This document shows, one piece after another, positions 1 to 7,378 of a stretch of 64,000 bases of DNA. The stretch covers positions 1 through 64,000 of the forward strand of contig JAFLBM010000004.1 in NCBI GenBank assembly GCA_017303455.1, in the 5' to 3' direction. The stretch's first letter is position 1, and the number at the start of each line of letters is the position of its first letter. The position numbers and the translations under genes are program-made. This DNA is from Chitinophagales bacterium (lineage in GTDB: Bacteria > Bacteroidota > Bacteroidia > Chitinophagales > Chitinophagaceae). The notes below the pieces were generated by a model. The model made no database searches, had not been told where the DNA came from, and saw only the letters and a list, made by a program, of their open reading frames with translations.

Positions 1-1
1 A

Positions 2-109
2 AGAAAAAGCGATGGGCCACCGGGATTAAAAACAGTGTGGCAAGGTTATGAGTCGCTTTTACAAGCAGTAGCTCTTTATGAAGTATTAAAAAATTTAGGT
101 AACGATTAG
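2..109 (+). CDS. C-terminal end of an IS4-like transposase (partial)
   Basis: Only the last 35 codons are in the window, open from the left edge to the TAG at 107-109. The readable tail has the order DGPPGLKTVWQGYESLLQ and ends in LGND. The PPGLKTxWxG pattern resembles the C-terminal signature of IS4-family DDE transposases, where a Trp-x-Gly helix follows the catalytic domain. Catalytic residues lie outside the window, so neither family nor integrity can be confirmed. A short GC-rich palindrome starts immediately after the stop codon. No terminal inverted repeat or target duplication can be assigned without the left end. Confidence 0.55.
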   Translation, partial: RKSDGPPGLKTVWQGYESLLQAVALYEVLKNLGND

Positions 110-124
110 CTGCCGGCAGGCAGG
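110..124. repeat. Short GC palindrome, CTGCCGGCAGGCAGG type
   Basis: This 15-base copy of a small palindromic unit abuts the transposase stop codon. Fuller or variant copies occur at 8960-8975, 50343-50363 and 53655-53674. The 16-bp and longer copies begin CCTGCC and end GGCAGG. Its position outside genes and beside other repeats fits a dispersed miniature element. Confidence 0.7.
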
Positions 125-154
125 CCCCTTTGAAGAGTCATTTACTGGTAGTGG

Positions 155-178
155 CTGCCCCCCCCGGAGGGGATGCAG
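155..178. repeat. GC-rich hairpin, possible degenerate member of the CCCC/GGGG family
   Basis: CTGC at 155-158 can pair with GCAG at 175-178, enclosing a C-run followed by GGAGGGGAT. It resembles the hairpin units at 30862-30953 and 52275-52750, but the flanking bases are too diverged for a firm assignment. The remaining sequence between 125 and 379 holds no convincing gene. Confidence 0.35.
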
Positions 179-200
179 ACTCTGATGGTTGCAGAGTAAT

Positions 201-283
201 GAACTGAATGTACAAGAGTGCGATGCTTCGGCTTCGCTCAGCACAGGCTCCAGGGACGATGATAGCAGTACTGTAGCCGGGCC
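201..283. repeat. GGGACGATGA-type intergenic repeat, copy 1, interrupted
   Basis: The right half has the core CAGGGACGATGA (251-262), nearly identical to CAAGGGACGATGA at 53677-53689. The left half (201-223) is more weakly similar to 53641-53654. Between the halves lies an imperfect palindrome beginning TGCTTCGGCTTC and ending near 249. Copy 2 has a different palindrome at the same place. Function is unknown; it lies upstream of the DinB-like gene. Confidence 0.5.
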
Positions 284-379
284 AATACTTTCTGCTCCTA
301 AAAATCCGTAGCTTCAGCTACCACCGTTAATCCCCTCCCTCCTTTCCCGCTTAATCTTTTAACCATTATACAATCAACT

Positions 380-1015
380 ATGGCCAACAAACAATTTAAC
401 CGCCGGGAGTTTATGCAGGTGCTGGGTGTGTCTGCCCTGGTACCGGCAGCATTAGTAATACCACAACAAACAGCCGCCAGGCCCTGGCTGCCGCAGGAGA
501 CACCCAATATCAACCATATCGGTCCGCTGGAGGGCTATACGCCGCAGATCGGTGCCTTAGTTTCCATGCTGGAATGGATCAGTGATTCGGTGCTGCGGGT
601 GACCAAAAAACTGTCGGTGGATCAATTAGATTACCTGCATGATAAGGACTCCAATTCCATTGGTGCCTTAATGCTGCACGTGGCCGCCACCGAAGTGATC
701 TACCAGGACCTGACCTTTGCCAACCTCTCTGATTTTTCCAAAGCGAATAAAGAAAAATGGGGCGTGGCCATGGAACTGGGCCCGGATGCTCAAACGAAGA
801 TCAAGGGGAATCCTGTTTCCTATTACGTGGAAGCGATGAACGAAGCCCGTGCCACCACCAAGAAAGAAATGAAACAACGAAAAGATGACTGGCTTTTAGG
901 CGGCGAAACCAGGGAATGGAACTGGAATAATTACTGCAAATGGTTTCATGTGGTGGAGCATTTTGCGAACCACCGCGGGCAAATGACCTGGTATGCGAAA
1001 CGGCTGGCGAAGTGA
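380..1015 (+). CDS. Tat-exported DinB-superfamily protein
   Basis: The 211-aa product starts with a twin-arginine motif (NRREFMQVLG, residues 7-16) followed by a hydrophobic stretch to about residue 28, so folded export through the Tat pathway is likely. The rest looks like a DinB/YfiT-type four-helix bundle. The expected metal ligands are visible: His100 in MLHVAATE, and His194 and His198 in the HxxxHxxQ motif (HFANHRGQ). DinB-like proteins bind a divalent metal and include thiol-dependent transferases, but the substrate cannot be inferred. Tat export of a DinB protein fits cytoplasmic metal loading. It appears monocistronic, flanked on both sides by repeat-rich DNA. Confidence 0.8.
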   Translation: MANKQFNRREFMQVLGVSALVPAALVIPQQTAARPWLPQETPNINHIGPLEGYTPQIGALVSMLEWISDSVLRVTKKLSVDQLDYLHDKDSNSIGALMLHVAATEVIYQDLTFANLSDFSKANKEKWGVAMELGPDAQTKIKGNPVSYYVEAMNEARATTKKEMKQRKDDWLLGGETREWNWNNYCKWFHVVEHFANHRGQMTWYAKRLAK

Positions 1016-1312
1016 GGATGGAGAATGGAATAGGGAGAATGGAAAATGGGGAGAGAACGGGAGTTGGGAATTTGGAATTGGGGGGAAGGAAAATGGAGAA
1101 TGGAAAAATGGGGGGAGAGAATAAAGAATATTGAACAAGGAATGATGAAGAAGGGAAAATAGAAAATAGAGAATGGAGATTGGGAATTGGGGGAAGAGAG
1201 AATATCGAACAAGGAATTACGAACAGGGAACTGTGATGGAACACCGGGGTGATTCGTGACTCGTACTTCTTACTTCGTACTTCAGGCTTCTGACTTCCGA
1301 CTTCCTCCCTCC
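1016..1312. repeat. Degenerate period-7 tandem tract filling the intergenic gap
   Basis: The stretch consists of purine-rich units in a seven-base phase. From 1016 to about 1240 units of the type GAANNNN recur, for example GAATATT, GAACAAG and GAATGAT, and later GAATATC, GAACAAG and GAATTAC. From about 1256 to 1305 the opposite strand reads GAAGTNN units in the same phase. ORFs through this tract are low-complexity translations of the repeat and are not genes. No other feature is seen before the promoter at 1318. Confidence 0.75.
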
Positions 1313-1317
1313 TCACC

Positions 1318-1325
1318 TATCTTTG
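1318..1325 (+). promoter_or_regulatory. Bacteroidota -7 box TATCTTTG for the carboxyltransferase gene
   Basis: A full match to the TAnnTTTG housekeeping -7 consensus, 18 bases before the ATG at 1344. No convincing -33 TTTG is seen. A start site just downstream would lie 3' of the upstream TTG at 1323, which supports ATG 1344 as the translation start. Confidence 0.6.
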
Positions 1326-1343
1326 CTCTCTAACGATACACCC

Positions 1344-2969
1344 ATGAACCTTGATTTCAATAAGAACGAAGACGTACTGAAACAAAGCCTGAGTGAACTG
1401 CGCCAGCGGTTGGAAAAGATCCACGAAGGCGGCGGCAAGAAAGCCATTGAGAAACAACGGGAAAAAAATAAACTGACGCCAAGAGAACGGATTGCCTACC
1501 TGGTTGATGATGATAAGCCGTTCATCGAGATTGGTGCTTTTGCCGGTTACGGGATGTATGCCGAACAGGGTGGTTGTCCCGCAGGCGGCACCGTAGCGGG
1601 TATCGGTTATGTAAGCGGAAGACAATGTGTGATCCTCGCTAATGACCAGACCGTGAAAGCCGGTGCCTGGTTCCCGATCACCGGTAAAAAGAATTTACGC
1701 CTGCAGGAGATAGCCATGGAAAATCATTTGCCCGTTATTTATCTCGTGGATAGTGCCGGTGTATTCCTGCCGATGCAGGATGAGATCTTTCCCGATAAAG
1801 AACATTTTGGCCGCATCTTCCGCAATAATGCCCGGATGAGTGGCATGGGTATCACCCAAATTGCTGCGGTGATGGGACCCTGTGTGGCCGGTGGTGCTTA
1901 TCTCCCCATCATGAGTGATGAGACACTGATGGTGGAAGGGAATGGTTCTATTTATCTGGCCGGACCCTACCTGGTGAAAGCAGCCATTGGAGAGGATATC
2001 GATAATGAAACATTGGGTGGTGCGGTCACGCATACGGAGATCAGCGGTATTGCGGATTATAAGTTCAGGACCGAACAGGAATGTATGGACCATATCAAGA
2101 AAATGTTTTCCATGCTGGGCCAAAAACCCAAAGCCGGTTTTGACCGTATCAAAACCAAAGCACCCAAGAAGAACCCGGAAGAATTGTATGGTTTGTTTCC
2201 CTTTGATGGCAAGCCTTACGAGATGCTGGATATTATTGAACGGATTGTTGATGATTCAGAATTTGAACAGTTCAAAGAAGACTACGGCAAATCAATTGTC
2301 TGTGGTTATGGCCGTATAGATGGCTGGGCAGTGGGTATTGTGGCCAACCAGCGCAAGATCGTCAAAAGTAAGAAAGGTGAAATGCAGATGGGTGGTGTTA
2401 TTTATAATGACAGTGCTGATAAAGCAGCCCGGTTCATTCTGAATTGTAACCAAAAGAAAATACCATTGGTGTTTTTACAAGACGTCACCGGTTTTATGGT
2501 GGGCAGCCGCAGCGAACATGCGGGTATCATTAAAGACGGCGCCAAGCTGGTGAATGCGGTAGCGAATTCCGTGGTACCCAAAATTACCATCATCATTGGC
2601 AACAGTTATGGTGCCGGCAACTATGCGATGTGTGGCAAAGCCTATGATCCCCGTTTTATTTATGCCTGGCCCACCGCCAAGATCGCCGTGATGGGTGGTG
2701 ATGCGGCGGCGAAAACCTTATTGCAGATTGAAGTGGCTTCGCTGAAAGCGAAAGGACAAACCATTACCCCGGAAGCAGAGAATAAATTACTGAGCGATAT
2801 TAAAGGACGGTATGATCAGCAAACTTCTCCTTATTATGCAGCGGCGAGGTTGTGGGTGGATGCCATCATTGATCCCATGGAAACAAGACAGGTGATCGCT
2901 GAAGGTATTGCAGCAGCGAATCATAATGCAGAGATAGCGGAATTAAGGACAGGAGTGTTCCAGGTGTAG
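1344..2969 (+). CDS. Acyl-CoA carboxylase carboxyltransferase (beta) subunit, methylcrotonyl-CoA type
   Basis: A 541-aa biotin-dependent carboxyltransferase with two crotonase-fold halves. It transfers carboxylate from carboxybiotin to an acyl-CoA, with methylcrotonyl-CoA (leucine breakdown) the best guess. Family hallmarks are LVDSAGVFLPMQDEIFPD and HFGRIF, the AAVMGPCVAGGAYLPIMSDE segment that helps form the oxyanion site, and LAGPYLVKAAIGE, all in the first half. GNSYGAGNYAMCG and WPTAKIAVMGG are in the second. Length matches the family. The start at 1344 is chosen because a -7 promoter box overlaps the upstream in-frame TTG at 1323. The biotin-carrying alpha subunit is not in the window. 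Propionyl-CoA or geranyl-CoA as substrate cannot be excluded. Confidence 0.9.
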   Translation: MNLDFNKNEDVLKQSLSELRQRLEKIHEGGGKKAIEKQREKNKLTPRERIAYLVDDDKPFIEIGAFAGYGMYAEQGGCPAGGTVAGIGYVSGRQCVILANDQTVKAGAWFPITGKKNLRLQEIAMENHLPVIYLVDSAGVFLPMQDEIFPDKEHFGRIFRNNARMSGMGITQIAAVMGPCVAGGAYLPIMSDETLMVEGNGSIYLAGPYLVKAAIGEDIDNETLGGAVTHTEISGIADYKFRTEQECMDHIKKMFSMLGQKPKAGFDRIKTKAPKKNPEELYGLFPFDGKPYEMLDIIERIVDDSEFEQFKEDYGKSIVCGYGRIDGWAVGIVANQRKIVKSKKGEMQMGGVIYNDSADKAARFILNCNQKKIPLVFLQDVTGFMVGSRSEHAGIIKDGAKLVNAVANSVVPKITIIIGNSYGAGNYAMCGKAYDPRFIYAWPTAKIAVMGGDAAAKTLLQIEVASLKAKGQTITPEAENKLLSDIKGRYDQQTSPYYAAARLWVDAIIDPMETRQVIAEGIAAANHNAEIAELRTGVFQV

Positions 2970-2975
2970 AGAGAA

Positions 2976-3048
2976 GTCCATAGTCGATAGACCATAGTCC
3001 ATAGCAGAGTTGAGAGAGGTCCATGGTCGATAGACCATAGTCCATAGC
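2976..3048. repeat. Two direct copies of a 30-bp heptamer-based repeat
   Basis: Copies at 2976-3005 and 3019-3048 differ at one base. Each is built of seven-base units of the type GWCCATA (GTCCATA, GTCGATA, GACCATA, GTCCATA). A related inverted copy lies at 3125-3158, just before rnhA, so the transcript of this gap could fold back on itself. Confidence 0.8.
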
Positions 3049-3124
3049 CGGGTTTGATTATTGAAAATTTCCTCTTGTTTACATTATTTTTATAATTCAA
3101 TCAGTATCTAAATACTTTAATGAA

Positions 3125-3158
3125 ACGTCTATGGACTATCGACCATGGACTATGGACT
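3125..3158. repeat. Inverted copy of the heptamer repeat, abutting rnhA
   Basis: TATGGAC-type heptamers form the reverse complement of the repeat at 2976-3048. They are in frame with rnhA and would add a 15-residue extension if an upstream ATG (3120) were used, but that extension is translated repeat and not RNase H sequence. Confidence 0.75.
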
Positions 3159-3164
3159 CTACCT

Positions 3165-3641
3165 ATGTCATCAACTAATATCACGATCTATACAGACGGT
3201 TCAGCAAGAGGTAATCCCGGACCAGGTGGCTACGGGGTCATTCTTATGAGCGGTGCCCACCGCAAAGAATTATCGCAGGGCTATAAGCATACCACCAATA
3301 ACCGGATGGAATTAATGGCGGTGATCGCAGGATTGAAAGCATCGAAGAAAGAAGGAATGAATGTGACCATTTATTCCGACAGCCAGTACGTGGTGAAAGC
3401 CTGGGAAGAAGGCTGGCTGAAGAACTGGATCAAAACGAATTTCAAAGGCGGTAAGAAGAACCCCGATCTGTGGTGGGAATTTTACGAGTTATCAAAGAAG
3501 CATACGATCAAATTCAAATGGGTGAAGGGACATGCAGATAACCCCTATAATAACCGCTGTGATGAACTGGCCACGGAAGCGGCGGATGGAAGTCATCATA
3601 CCTTGTTGCATGATGAAGGGTATGAGGGAACAGCTACATAA
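3165..3641 (+). CDS. rnhA: Ribonuclease HI
   Basis: A 158-aa RNase HI that cleaves the RNA strand of RNA-DNA hybrids (R-loops, replication primers). The four acidic active-site positions are recognisable: Asp in IYTDGSARGNPGPGG, Glu in NRMELMAVIAGL, Asp in YSDSQYVV, and Asp in the C-terminal GHADNPYNNRCDELA. The Trp-rich handle region (AWEEGWLKNWIKTNF) typical of bacterial RNase HI is present. ATG 3165 gives the normal N-terminus (MSSTNITIYTDG). The upstream in-frame ATG at 3120 only adds residues encoded by the heptamer repeat. The gene stands alone on this strand, followed by another repeat-rich gap. Confidence 0.95.
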   Translation: MSSTNITIYTDGSARGNPGPGGYGVILMSGAHRKELSQGYKHTTNNRMELMAVIAGLKASKKEGMNVTIYSDSQYVVKAWEEGWLKNWIKTNFKGGKKNPDLWWEFYELSKKHTIKFKWVKGHADNPYNNRCDELATEAADGSHHTLLHDEGYEGTAT

Positions 3642-3656
3642 AAATTATTTTGAACC

Positions 3657-3729
3657 AGTAAGACACGGAGACAGCAAGACAGCAGGAAGTTTAACTACCT
3701 GTCTTTGTGCCTTACTGTCTTTGTGTTTC
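3657..3729. repeat. Intergenic repeat with GACANNN-like purine half and CTTTGTG-rich pyrimidine half
   Basis: The left part has units such as GACACGG, AGACAGC and AAGACAG. The right part repeats ACTGTCTTTGTG-like blocks (CTGTCTTTGTG twice). The two halves are partly complementary, so a weak hairpin between rnhA and the next gene is possible. A related GACACGAAG block lies after xerD. Confidence 0.5.
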
Positions 3730-3745
3730 AAACTATATTAAAAAT

Positions 3746-4408
3746 ATGAAAGAAGCATTATGCTCATGGAGTGGCGGTAAAGACAGTTGCTTTGCCCTGA
3801 TGCAGGCCATACAACTGGGCTATGTACCGAAAGTATTACTGAATGTATTGAATGAAGAAGGCCAGATTTCCCGTTCACATGGGATACCGGCTGCTATACT
3901 GGAAGCCCAGGCCGCTGCGGCCAACCTGCCCGCTTATTTGATCAGCAGTTCCTGGGAGGAATATGAACAACATTTTACTGCCGCACTTGCAACATTAAAA
4001 GAAGAGTACAAGCTTACGCATGCCGTATTTGGTGATATTGACCTGCAACCTCACCGGGACTGGGAAGAAAAGGTTTGTGCCAACGCAGGACTTACAGCAG
4101 TGCTTCCCTTGTGGCAGCAAAACCGCAGAGCCTTAGTATTGCAAATGCTGGAAGCCGGTATTGAAACGATCATTGTGAGTTGTAATGCCAGCATGGGCGA
4201 ACGGTTCATTGGTCAGCGCATCAGTCCCGCCCTGGTGGATGAGTTGGAAGCCATGGGCATTGATGCCTGTGGTGAAAATGGGGAGTACCATACCCTGGTG
4301 TTGGATTGTCCTTTGTTCCTTGAGCGGATCAGTGTGACCGTAACAGACAAGTTGGAGCACGGCAATTACTGGTTTGCAAAGCTGGAATTAACAGATATTC
4401 AGCCATAA
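3746..4408 (+). CDS. Dph6-like PP-loop ATP-binding protein (diphthine-ammonia ligase family)
   Basis: The 220-aa product begins MKEALCSWSGGKDSCFALMQ, with the SGGKDS PP-loop that binds ATP and activates a substrate by adenylylation. The C-terminal GENGEYHTLVLDCP block is characteristic of the Dph6/ATP_bind_4 (DUF71) family. In eukaryotes this enzyme amidates diphthine on elongation factor 2. Bacteria lack diphthamide, so the bacterial substrate is unknown and amidation of another carboxylate is only an inference. ATG 3746 is chosen because residues encoded upstream come from the repeat region. A rho-independent terminator follows directly. Confidence 0.82.
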   Translation: MKEALCSWSGGKDSCFALMQAIQLGYVPKVLLNVLNEEGQISRSHGIPAAILEAQAAAANLPAYLISSSWEEYEQHFTAALATLKEEYKLTHAVFGDIDLQPHRDWEEKVCANAGLTAVLPLWQQNRRALVLQMLEAGIETIIVSCNASMGERFIGQRISPALVDELEAMGIDACGENGEYHTLVLDCPLFLERISVTVTDKLEHGNYWFAKLELTDIQP

Positions 4409-4410
4409 AA

Positions 4411-4450
4411 AAAGCACCCACTTAAATCCGTGGATGCTTTCCATATCTTT
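4411..4450 (+). terminator. Rho-independent terminator after the PP-loop gene
   Basis: AAAGCACCCAC (4411-4421) pairs with GTGGATGCTTT (4430-4440), with one internal mismatch and an eight-base loop. A T-rich run ending in CTTTT follows. It separates this gene from the convergent DUF6580 gene. Confidence 0.75.
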
Positions 4451-4462
4451 TCGTCCGCTATA

Positions 4463-5032
4463 TTATGCGAGGATCAGTTTGGCCTTTCTTTCCATCATTA
4501 TATTATACAGGAACAATACAGCAGGCAGGAACAACAAAGTTGCAACCAGTGCATTTTTATAGAAGGGTAATGCAGCTGTGTAACAGGTCAGCAGTCCGCC
4601 GAAGTCTTTTGTATACACCGCTTCAGTGGTTCCCATCCACACCAGGAAATTAGAAACAAGAAAGAAAACAGTAGGTGCAGCAAGGGCACCTGTCAGTAAA
4701 CGGGTATAGCTTCTTCCTTTCAATGCCCAGCCGATCAGGGTGGATAACATCAGGATGGCATATATTTTCCACTGGCCGTTGTAAATGCCGACATAAGGGA
4801 ACAAATTCTGTATAAATAAGAAATGAATCAGCATATCACTGACGAATAAAGCGATCAGTGGTAGTAAGAATGATTTATCCCTGTCCTTTATGATCATACC
4901 GGAAAACAGGGCAATCGCAAACATGGGCGAGAAACCTGACATATCGAGGTCGGGTCCGAAAAAGTATTTGCAGGCCGTAGCGACAGCCACCAATATCATT
5001 GTAAACAGTATAAAACGTCCGTTGATCTTCAT
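4463..5032 (-). CDS. DUF6580-type integral membrane protein
   Basis: A 189-aa protein with about five or six hydrophobic helices, no cleavable signal peptide, and short loops. It starts MKINGRFILFTMILVAVA and contains FSPMFAIALFSGMIIKDRDKSF and LPLIALFVSDMLIH. The pattern matches the DUF6580 group common in Bacteroidota, sometimes listed as putative transport proteins. The small size recalls substrate-binding components of ECF-type transporters, but nothing here proves that and no energising module is nearby. A TATTTTTG promoter box (5082-5089) lies about 50 bases upstream of the start codon. It appears to be a single-gene unit. Confidence 0.7.
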   Translation of the reverse strand: MKINGRFILFTMILVAVATACKYFFGPDLDMSGFSPMFAIALFSGMIIKDRDKSFLLPLIALFVSDMLIHFLFIQNLFPYVGIYNGQWKIYAILMLSTLIGWALKGRSYTRLLTGALAAPTVFFLVSNFLVWMGTTEAVYTKDFGGLLTCYTAALPFYKNALVATLLFLPAVLFLYNIMMERKAKLILA

Positions 5033-5081
5033 AATATATAATTGAACCGGGATTTGAATCCTGAGCCCCGTGAATCAGTGG

Positions 5082-5089
5082 CAAAAATA
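5082..5089 (-). promoter_or_regulatory. -7 box TATTTTTG (minus strand) for the DUF6580 gene
   Basis: Reads CAAAAATA on the plus strand, a full match to TAnnTTTG in reverse, 50 bases upstream of the start at 5032. Confidence 0.5.
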
Positions 5090-5117
5090 GCAGAATTGGG
5101 CTAATTGGCCGGTCTAT

Positions 5118-6338
5118 TTATTCACCATTGTGGACAGGAACCGTGGCCCTGTAAACCGCTGATTTAGTATGTGCTTCCAGTTGCAATTTTTGCCCGGCAA
5201 AGACCACGGCCGAGGGCTTTCCCAACAATAGCCGGATGCTATCCGTGCCATTGGTAACGGTAACCTCCCCTTCAGTTAATAACAATATTTCTGTGGTATC
5301 TGCTGTAAAGCTTGCTTTTTCGCCGGGGTCCAGTTCAAAAGAACTGAGCTGGAAATCCGGGGCCTTGGTGAGGTAGATCCTTTCCAGGCCATGCCACTCC
5401 CCTTTTAGTATCTCGTATTTCGTGGCCTCGCATTTTACATGTTTCAGCAATTCCTTTACATCAATATGCTTGGTCGTTAACCCGCCCCGCAACACATTAT
5501 CAGAATTAGCCATGATCTCCACATTCGGACCTTCGAGGTAGGCATGCGGGATACCGGCATCCTGGAAAATGGCCTGTCCCTTTTTTAAATGCAATAAATT
5601 AAAAATGTAAACAGAGAATATCCCCCTGTCGATATGATTGTTTTGCGAATAGGTCAATGCTGCTCTTGCCGCCCAGAAATCTTCTTTTGACTTATCGAGT
5701 TTACCTTCCTTATATAATGGAATGATCCGGCTGACCAGGGGACTTAAGAGTTTATCCACTTCTTCCTGCGGCATTGTCATCAGCTTGCTGTATAAGGCCC
5801 CATAACCACTCAATTGAAATAGTGCCTTCAACCCGCTTAGTTCTTTTACCTGTTCAAATATTTTCAGTAATTCAACTTCCGATTTAAATCCATGTAATAA
5901 CCAGAAATCACTCAACGCCATGGCTAATTCCGGTTTGTGGTTATCGTCTTTATAATTCCTGTTGCCTGCTGTTAAAGGGATACCCGCTGCATTTTCTTTG
6001 GCAAATTCTTCCTCTGCTGCTTTTTTAGATGGATGCACCTGGATGGAGAGCATATCTTTTACCTCCATGGCCTTGAGCAAATAAGGCAGGTTACCAAACT
6101 GCTTATTCACCCTTTCGCCCAGTGTTTGTTCCTTATTGTTGCTGATTATATCTTTTAAAATCGCAGTGCGGCCTGTTCCGTCCTCCACGATGCCATCAGC
6201 CAAAGGATGAACACCGAGCCAGTATTCTGCAAATGGTTGTTGTTCCTTATTATCCACCTGTAATAAAGAAGGGATGAGTTGTGTGCCGCCCCAATCGTAA
6301 TGTTTGACTGTACCCGTAAGACCTGCGATACCTTTCAT
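5118..6338 (-). CDS. manA: Mannose-6-phosphate isomerase, class I
   Basis: A 406-aa zinc-dependent isomerase that interconverts mannose-6-phosphate and fructose-6-phosphate, feeding GDP-mannose and surface glycan synthesis. Zinc-site segments are clear: SIQVHPSK (Gln and His), the conserved NHKPELAMAL (Glu), and the later GPNVEIMANSDNVLRGG region with the usual downstream His. The active-site Arg is expected in the NVLRGG segment. Length and order match class I PMI. A near-consensus -7 box (TATCTTTA, 6366-6373 on the minus strand) sits in the short gap it shares with the divergent YraN-like gene. The protein mannosyl-donor enzyme at 61387-62190 may use sugars from the same pool. Confidence 0.93.
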   Translation of the reverse strand: MKGIAGLTGTVKHYDWGGTQLIPSLLQVDNKEQQPFAEYWLGVHPLADGIVEDGTGRTAILKDIISNNKEQTLGERVNKQFGNLPYLLKAMEVKDMLSIQVHPSKKAAEEEFAKENAAGIPLTAGNRNYKDDNHKPELAMALSDFWLLHGFKSEVELLKIFEQVKELSGLKALFQLSGYGALYSKLMTMPQEEVDKLLSPLVSRIIPLYKEGKLDKSKEDFWAARAALTYSQNNHIDRGIFSVYIFNLLHLKKGQAIFQDAGIPHAYLEGPNVEIMANSDNVLRGGLTTKHIDVKELLKHVKCEATKYEILKGEWHGLERIYLTKAPDFQLSSFELDPGEKASFTADTTEILLLTEGEVTVTNGTDSIRLLLGKPSAVVFAGQKLQLEAHTKSAVYRATVPVHNGE

Positions 6339-6377
6339 GAATAAAATTCTTTTAATAACTTACTGTAAAGATACAGC

Positions 6378-6734
6378 ATGGCCTCACATAATGATTTGGG
6401 AAAGGAAGGCGAAGCGATGGCTGCCAGGTGGCTGACGGAAAAAGGCTACACGGTGCTGCATGTGAACTGGCGGCATTCGCATTACGAGATCGATATTATT
6501 GCCACGAAAAAGGAGAAACTGCATATCATCGAGGTAAAAGCCCGGAAGGACTCTCCCTTCGGACATCCCGAAGACAGTGTCACCAAAAGAAAATTCAAGA
6601 ACCTGCAAAGGGCTGCTGATGAATTCTTATTTCACAACCCCGGTTACAAATGGATGCAATACGATATACTTGCGATAACGCTGTTCCCAAATAAAGAACC
6701 GGAATATTTCTTATTGGAAGATGTGTTTTTGTAA
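6378..6734 (+). CDS. UPF0102 / YraN-like nuclease-fold protein
   Basis: 118 aa with the UPF0102 signature: an N-terminal GKEGEAMAARWL, then YEIDIIATKKEKLHIIEVKAR, which carries the Asp and the Glu-x-Lys of a PD-(D/E)xK nuclease-like fold, and a conserved VTKRKFKNLQRAA helix. The family resembles Holliday-junction resolvases, but the cellular role is not settled. Length is normal. It is transcribed divergently from manA and converges on the cysteine-cluster gene. Confidence 0.88.
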   Translation: MASHNDLGKEGEAMAARWLTEKGYTVLHVNWRHSHYEIDIIATKKEKLHIIEVKARKDSPFGHPEDSVTKRKFKNLQRAADEFLFHNPGYKWMQYDILAITLFPNKEPEYFLLEDVFL

Positions 6735-6738
6735 GAAC

Positions 6739-6757
6739 GACCATGGTCCATCGACAG
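6739..6757. repeat. Fragment of the GWCCATA heptamer repeat
   Basis: GACCATGGTCCATCGACAG consists of the same seven-base units seen before rnhA. It fills the short gap between two convergent genes. Confidence 0.5.
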
Positions 6758-6761
6758 TTTC

Positions 6762-7274
6762 CTACTTCACATCAATCTGGCCGATCATTTTCTCCACCAT
6801 TTTATAGGTAGCCGGACAGTATTCAACGTTTTGTTTGTGTACATGTACATAATCCTTCATGCGTTTGGGAAGATGCGGGAAACCGGCGCAGTCGTCCGGG
6901 CGGATCTCGTAGATGCTGCATTTATTATCCTTCAAATTGAGGAATTGACAAGGTTGTTTTTTATTCATCCAGTCGCCGCTGCCTCTTTCTTTGTACAACC
7001 ATTTTTCTTTGAACTCCTCCACCGTCTGCCCGAAATGCGCAGAGATCCTTTTCAAGTCGGCCGCAGTGAAAGTCGGCGTCATCGTTTTACAGCAATTAGC
7101 ACAGGTCAGGCAATCCACTTCCTGCCATACTTCTTTTTCAATGGCAGCAGTTATCTTCTCAATTCCTTTCGGGGCTTTTTTTTCAAGTTTGGTCAGGAAG
7201 GTGCGGAAGCGGCGGCGGTTCTTTGGCATCTGCTGCTTAAACTTTCGCAGCGTATTCACTTGTTTTTCACTCAT
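6762..7274 (-). CDS. YkgJ-family cysteine-cluster protein
   Basis: 170 aa with the CxxCxxCC-type cluster (DCLTCANCCKTM) and two later cysteines in CSIYEIRPDDCAGFP, the layout of the YkgJ/UPF0153 family, thought to bind zinc or an iron-sulfur cluster. The first 40 residues are strongly basic (KFKQQMPKNRRRFRTFLTKLEKK), as in many Bacteroidota members. Function is unknown; a link to metal or redox chemistry is inferred from the cysteines only. It is cytoplasmic, with no signal peptide. Confidence 0.85.
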   Translation of the reverse strand: MSEKQVNTLRKFKQQMPKNRRRFRTFLTKLEKKAPKGIEKITAAIEKEVWQEVDCLTCANCCKTMTPTFTAADLKRISAHFGQTVEEFKEKWLYKERGSGDWMNKKQPCQFLNLKDNKCSIYEIRPDDCAGFPHLPKRMKDYVHVHKQNVEYCPATYKMVEKMIGQIDVK

Positions 7275-7347
7275 GCGCCGAAGATACTACTTGAACGCTT
7301 TCCCCCAACAACGGAAAAGAATTTTAGTAAGGATAGCCCTCAATGGT

Positions 7348-7355
7348 TATTTTTG
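7348..7355 (+). promoter_or_regulatory. -7 box TATTTTTG before the lipoprotein-xerD pair
   Basis: Full TAnnTTTG match, 24 bases before the ATG at 7379; a short leader is typical of this phylum. Confidence 0.5.
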
Positions 7356-7378
7356 TTTGACTATAAAACCCAATACAT

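Noticed and set aside
801..1316. Long open frames through the purine-rich gap on the minus strand
   Set aside because: They translate the period-7 tract into Phe/Ser/Pro-rich low complexity and overlap the real DinB-like gene.
2976..3048. CRISPR-like repeats
   Set aside because: Only two 30-bp copies with a 13-base spacer and an internal seven-base period; no cas genes.
5040..5080. tRNA T-arm-like sequence (GATTTGAATCC) upstream of the DUF6580 gene
   Set aside because: No acceptor, D or anticodon arm can be folded around it, and the stem pairs poorly.
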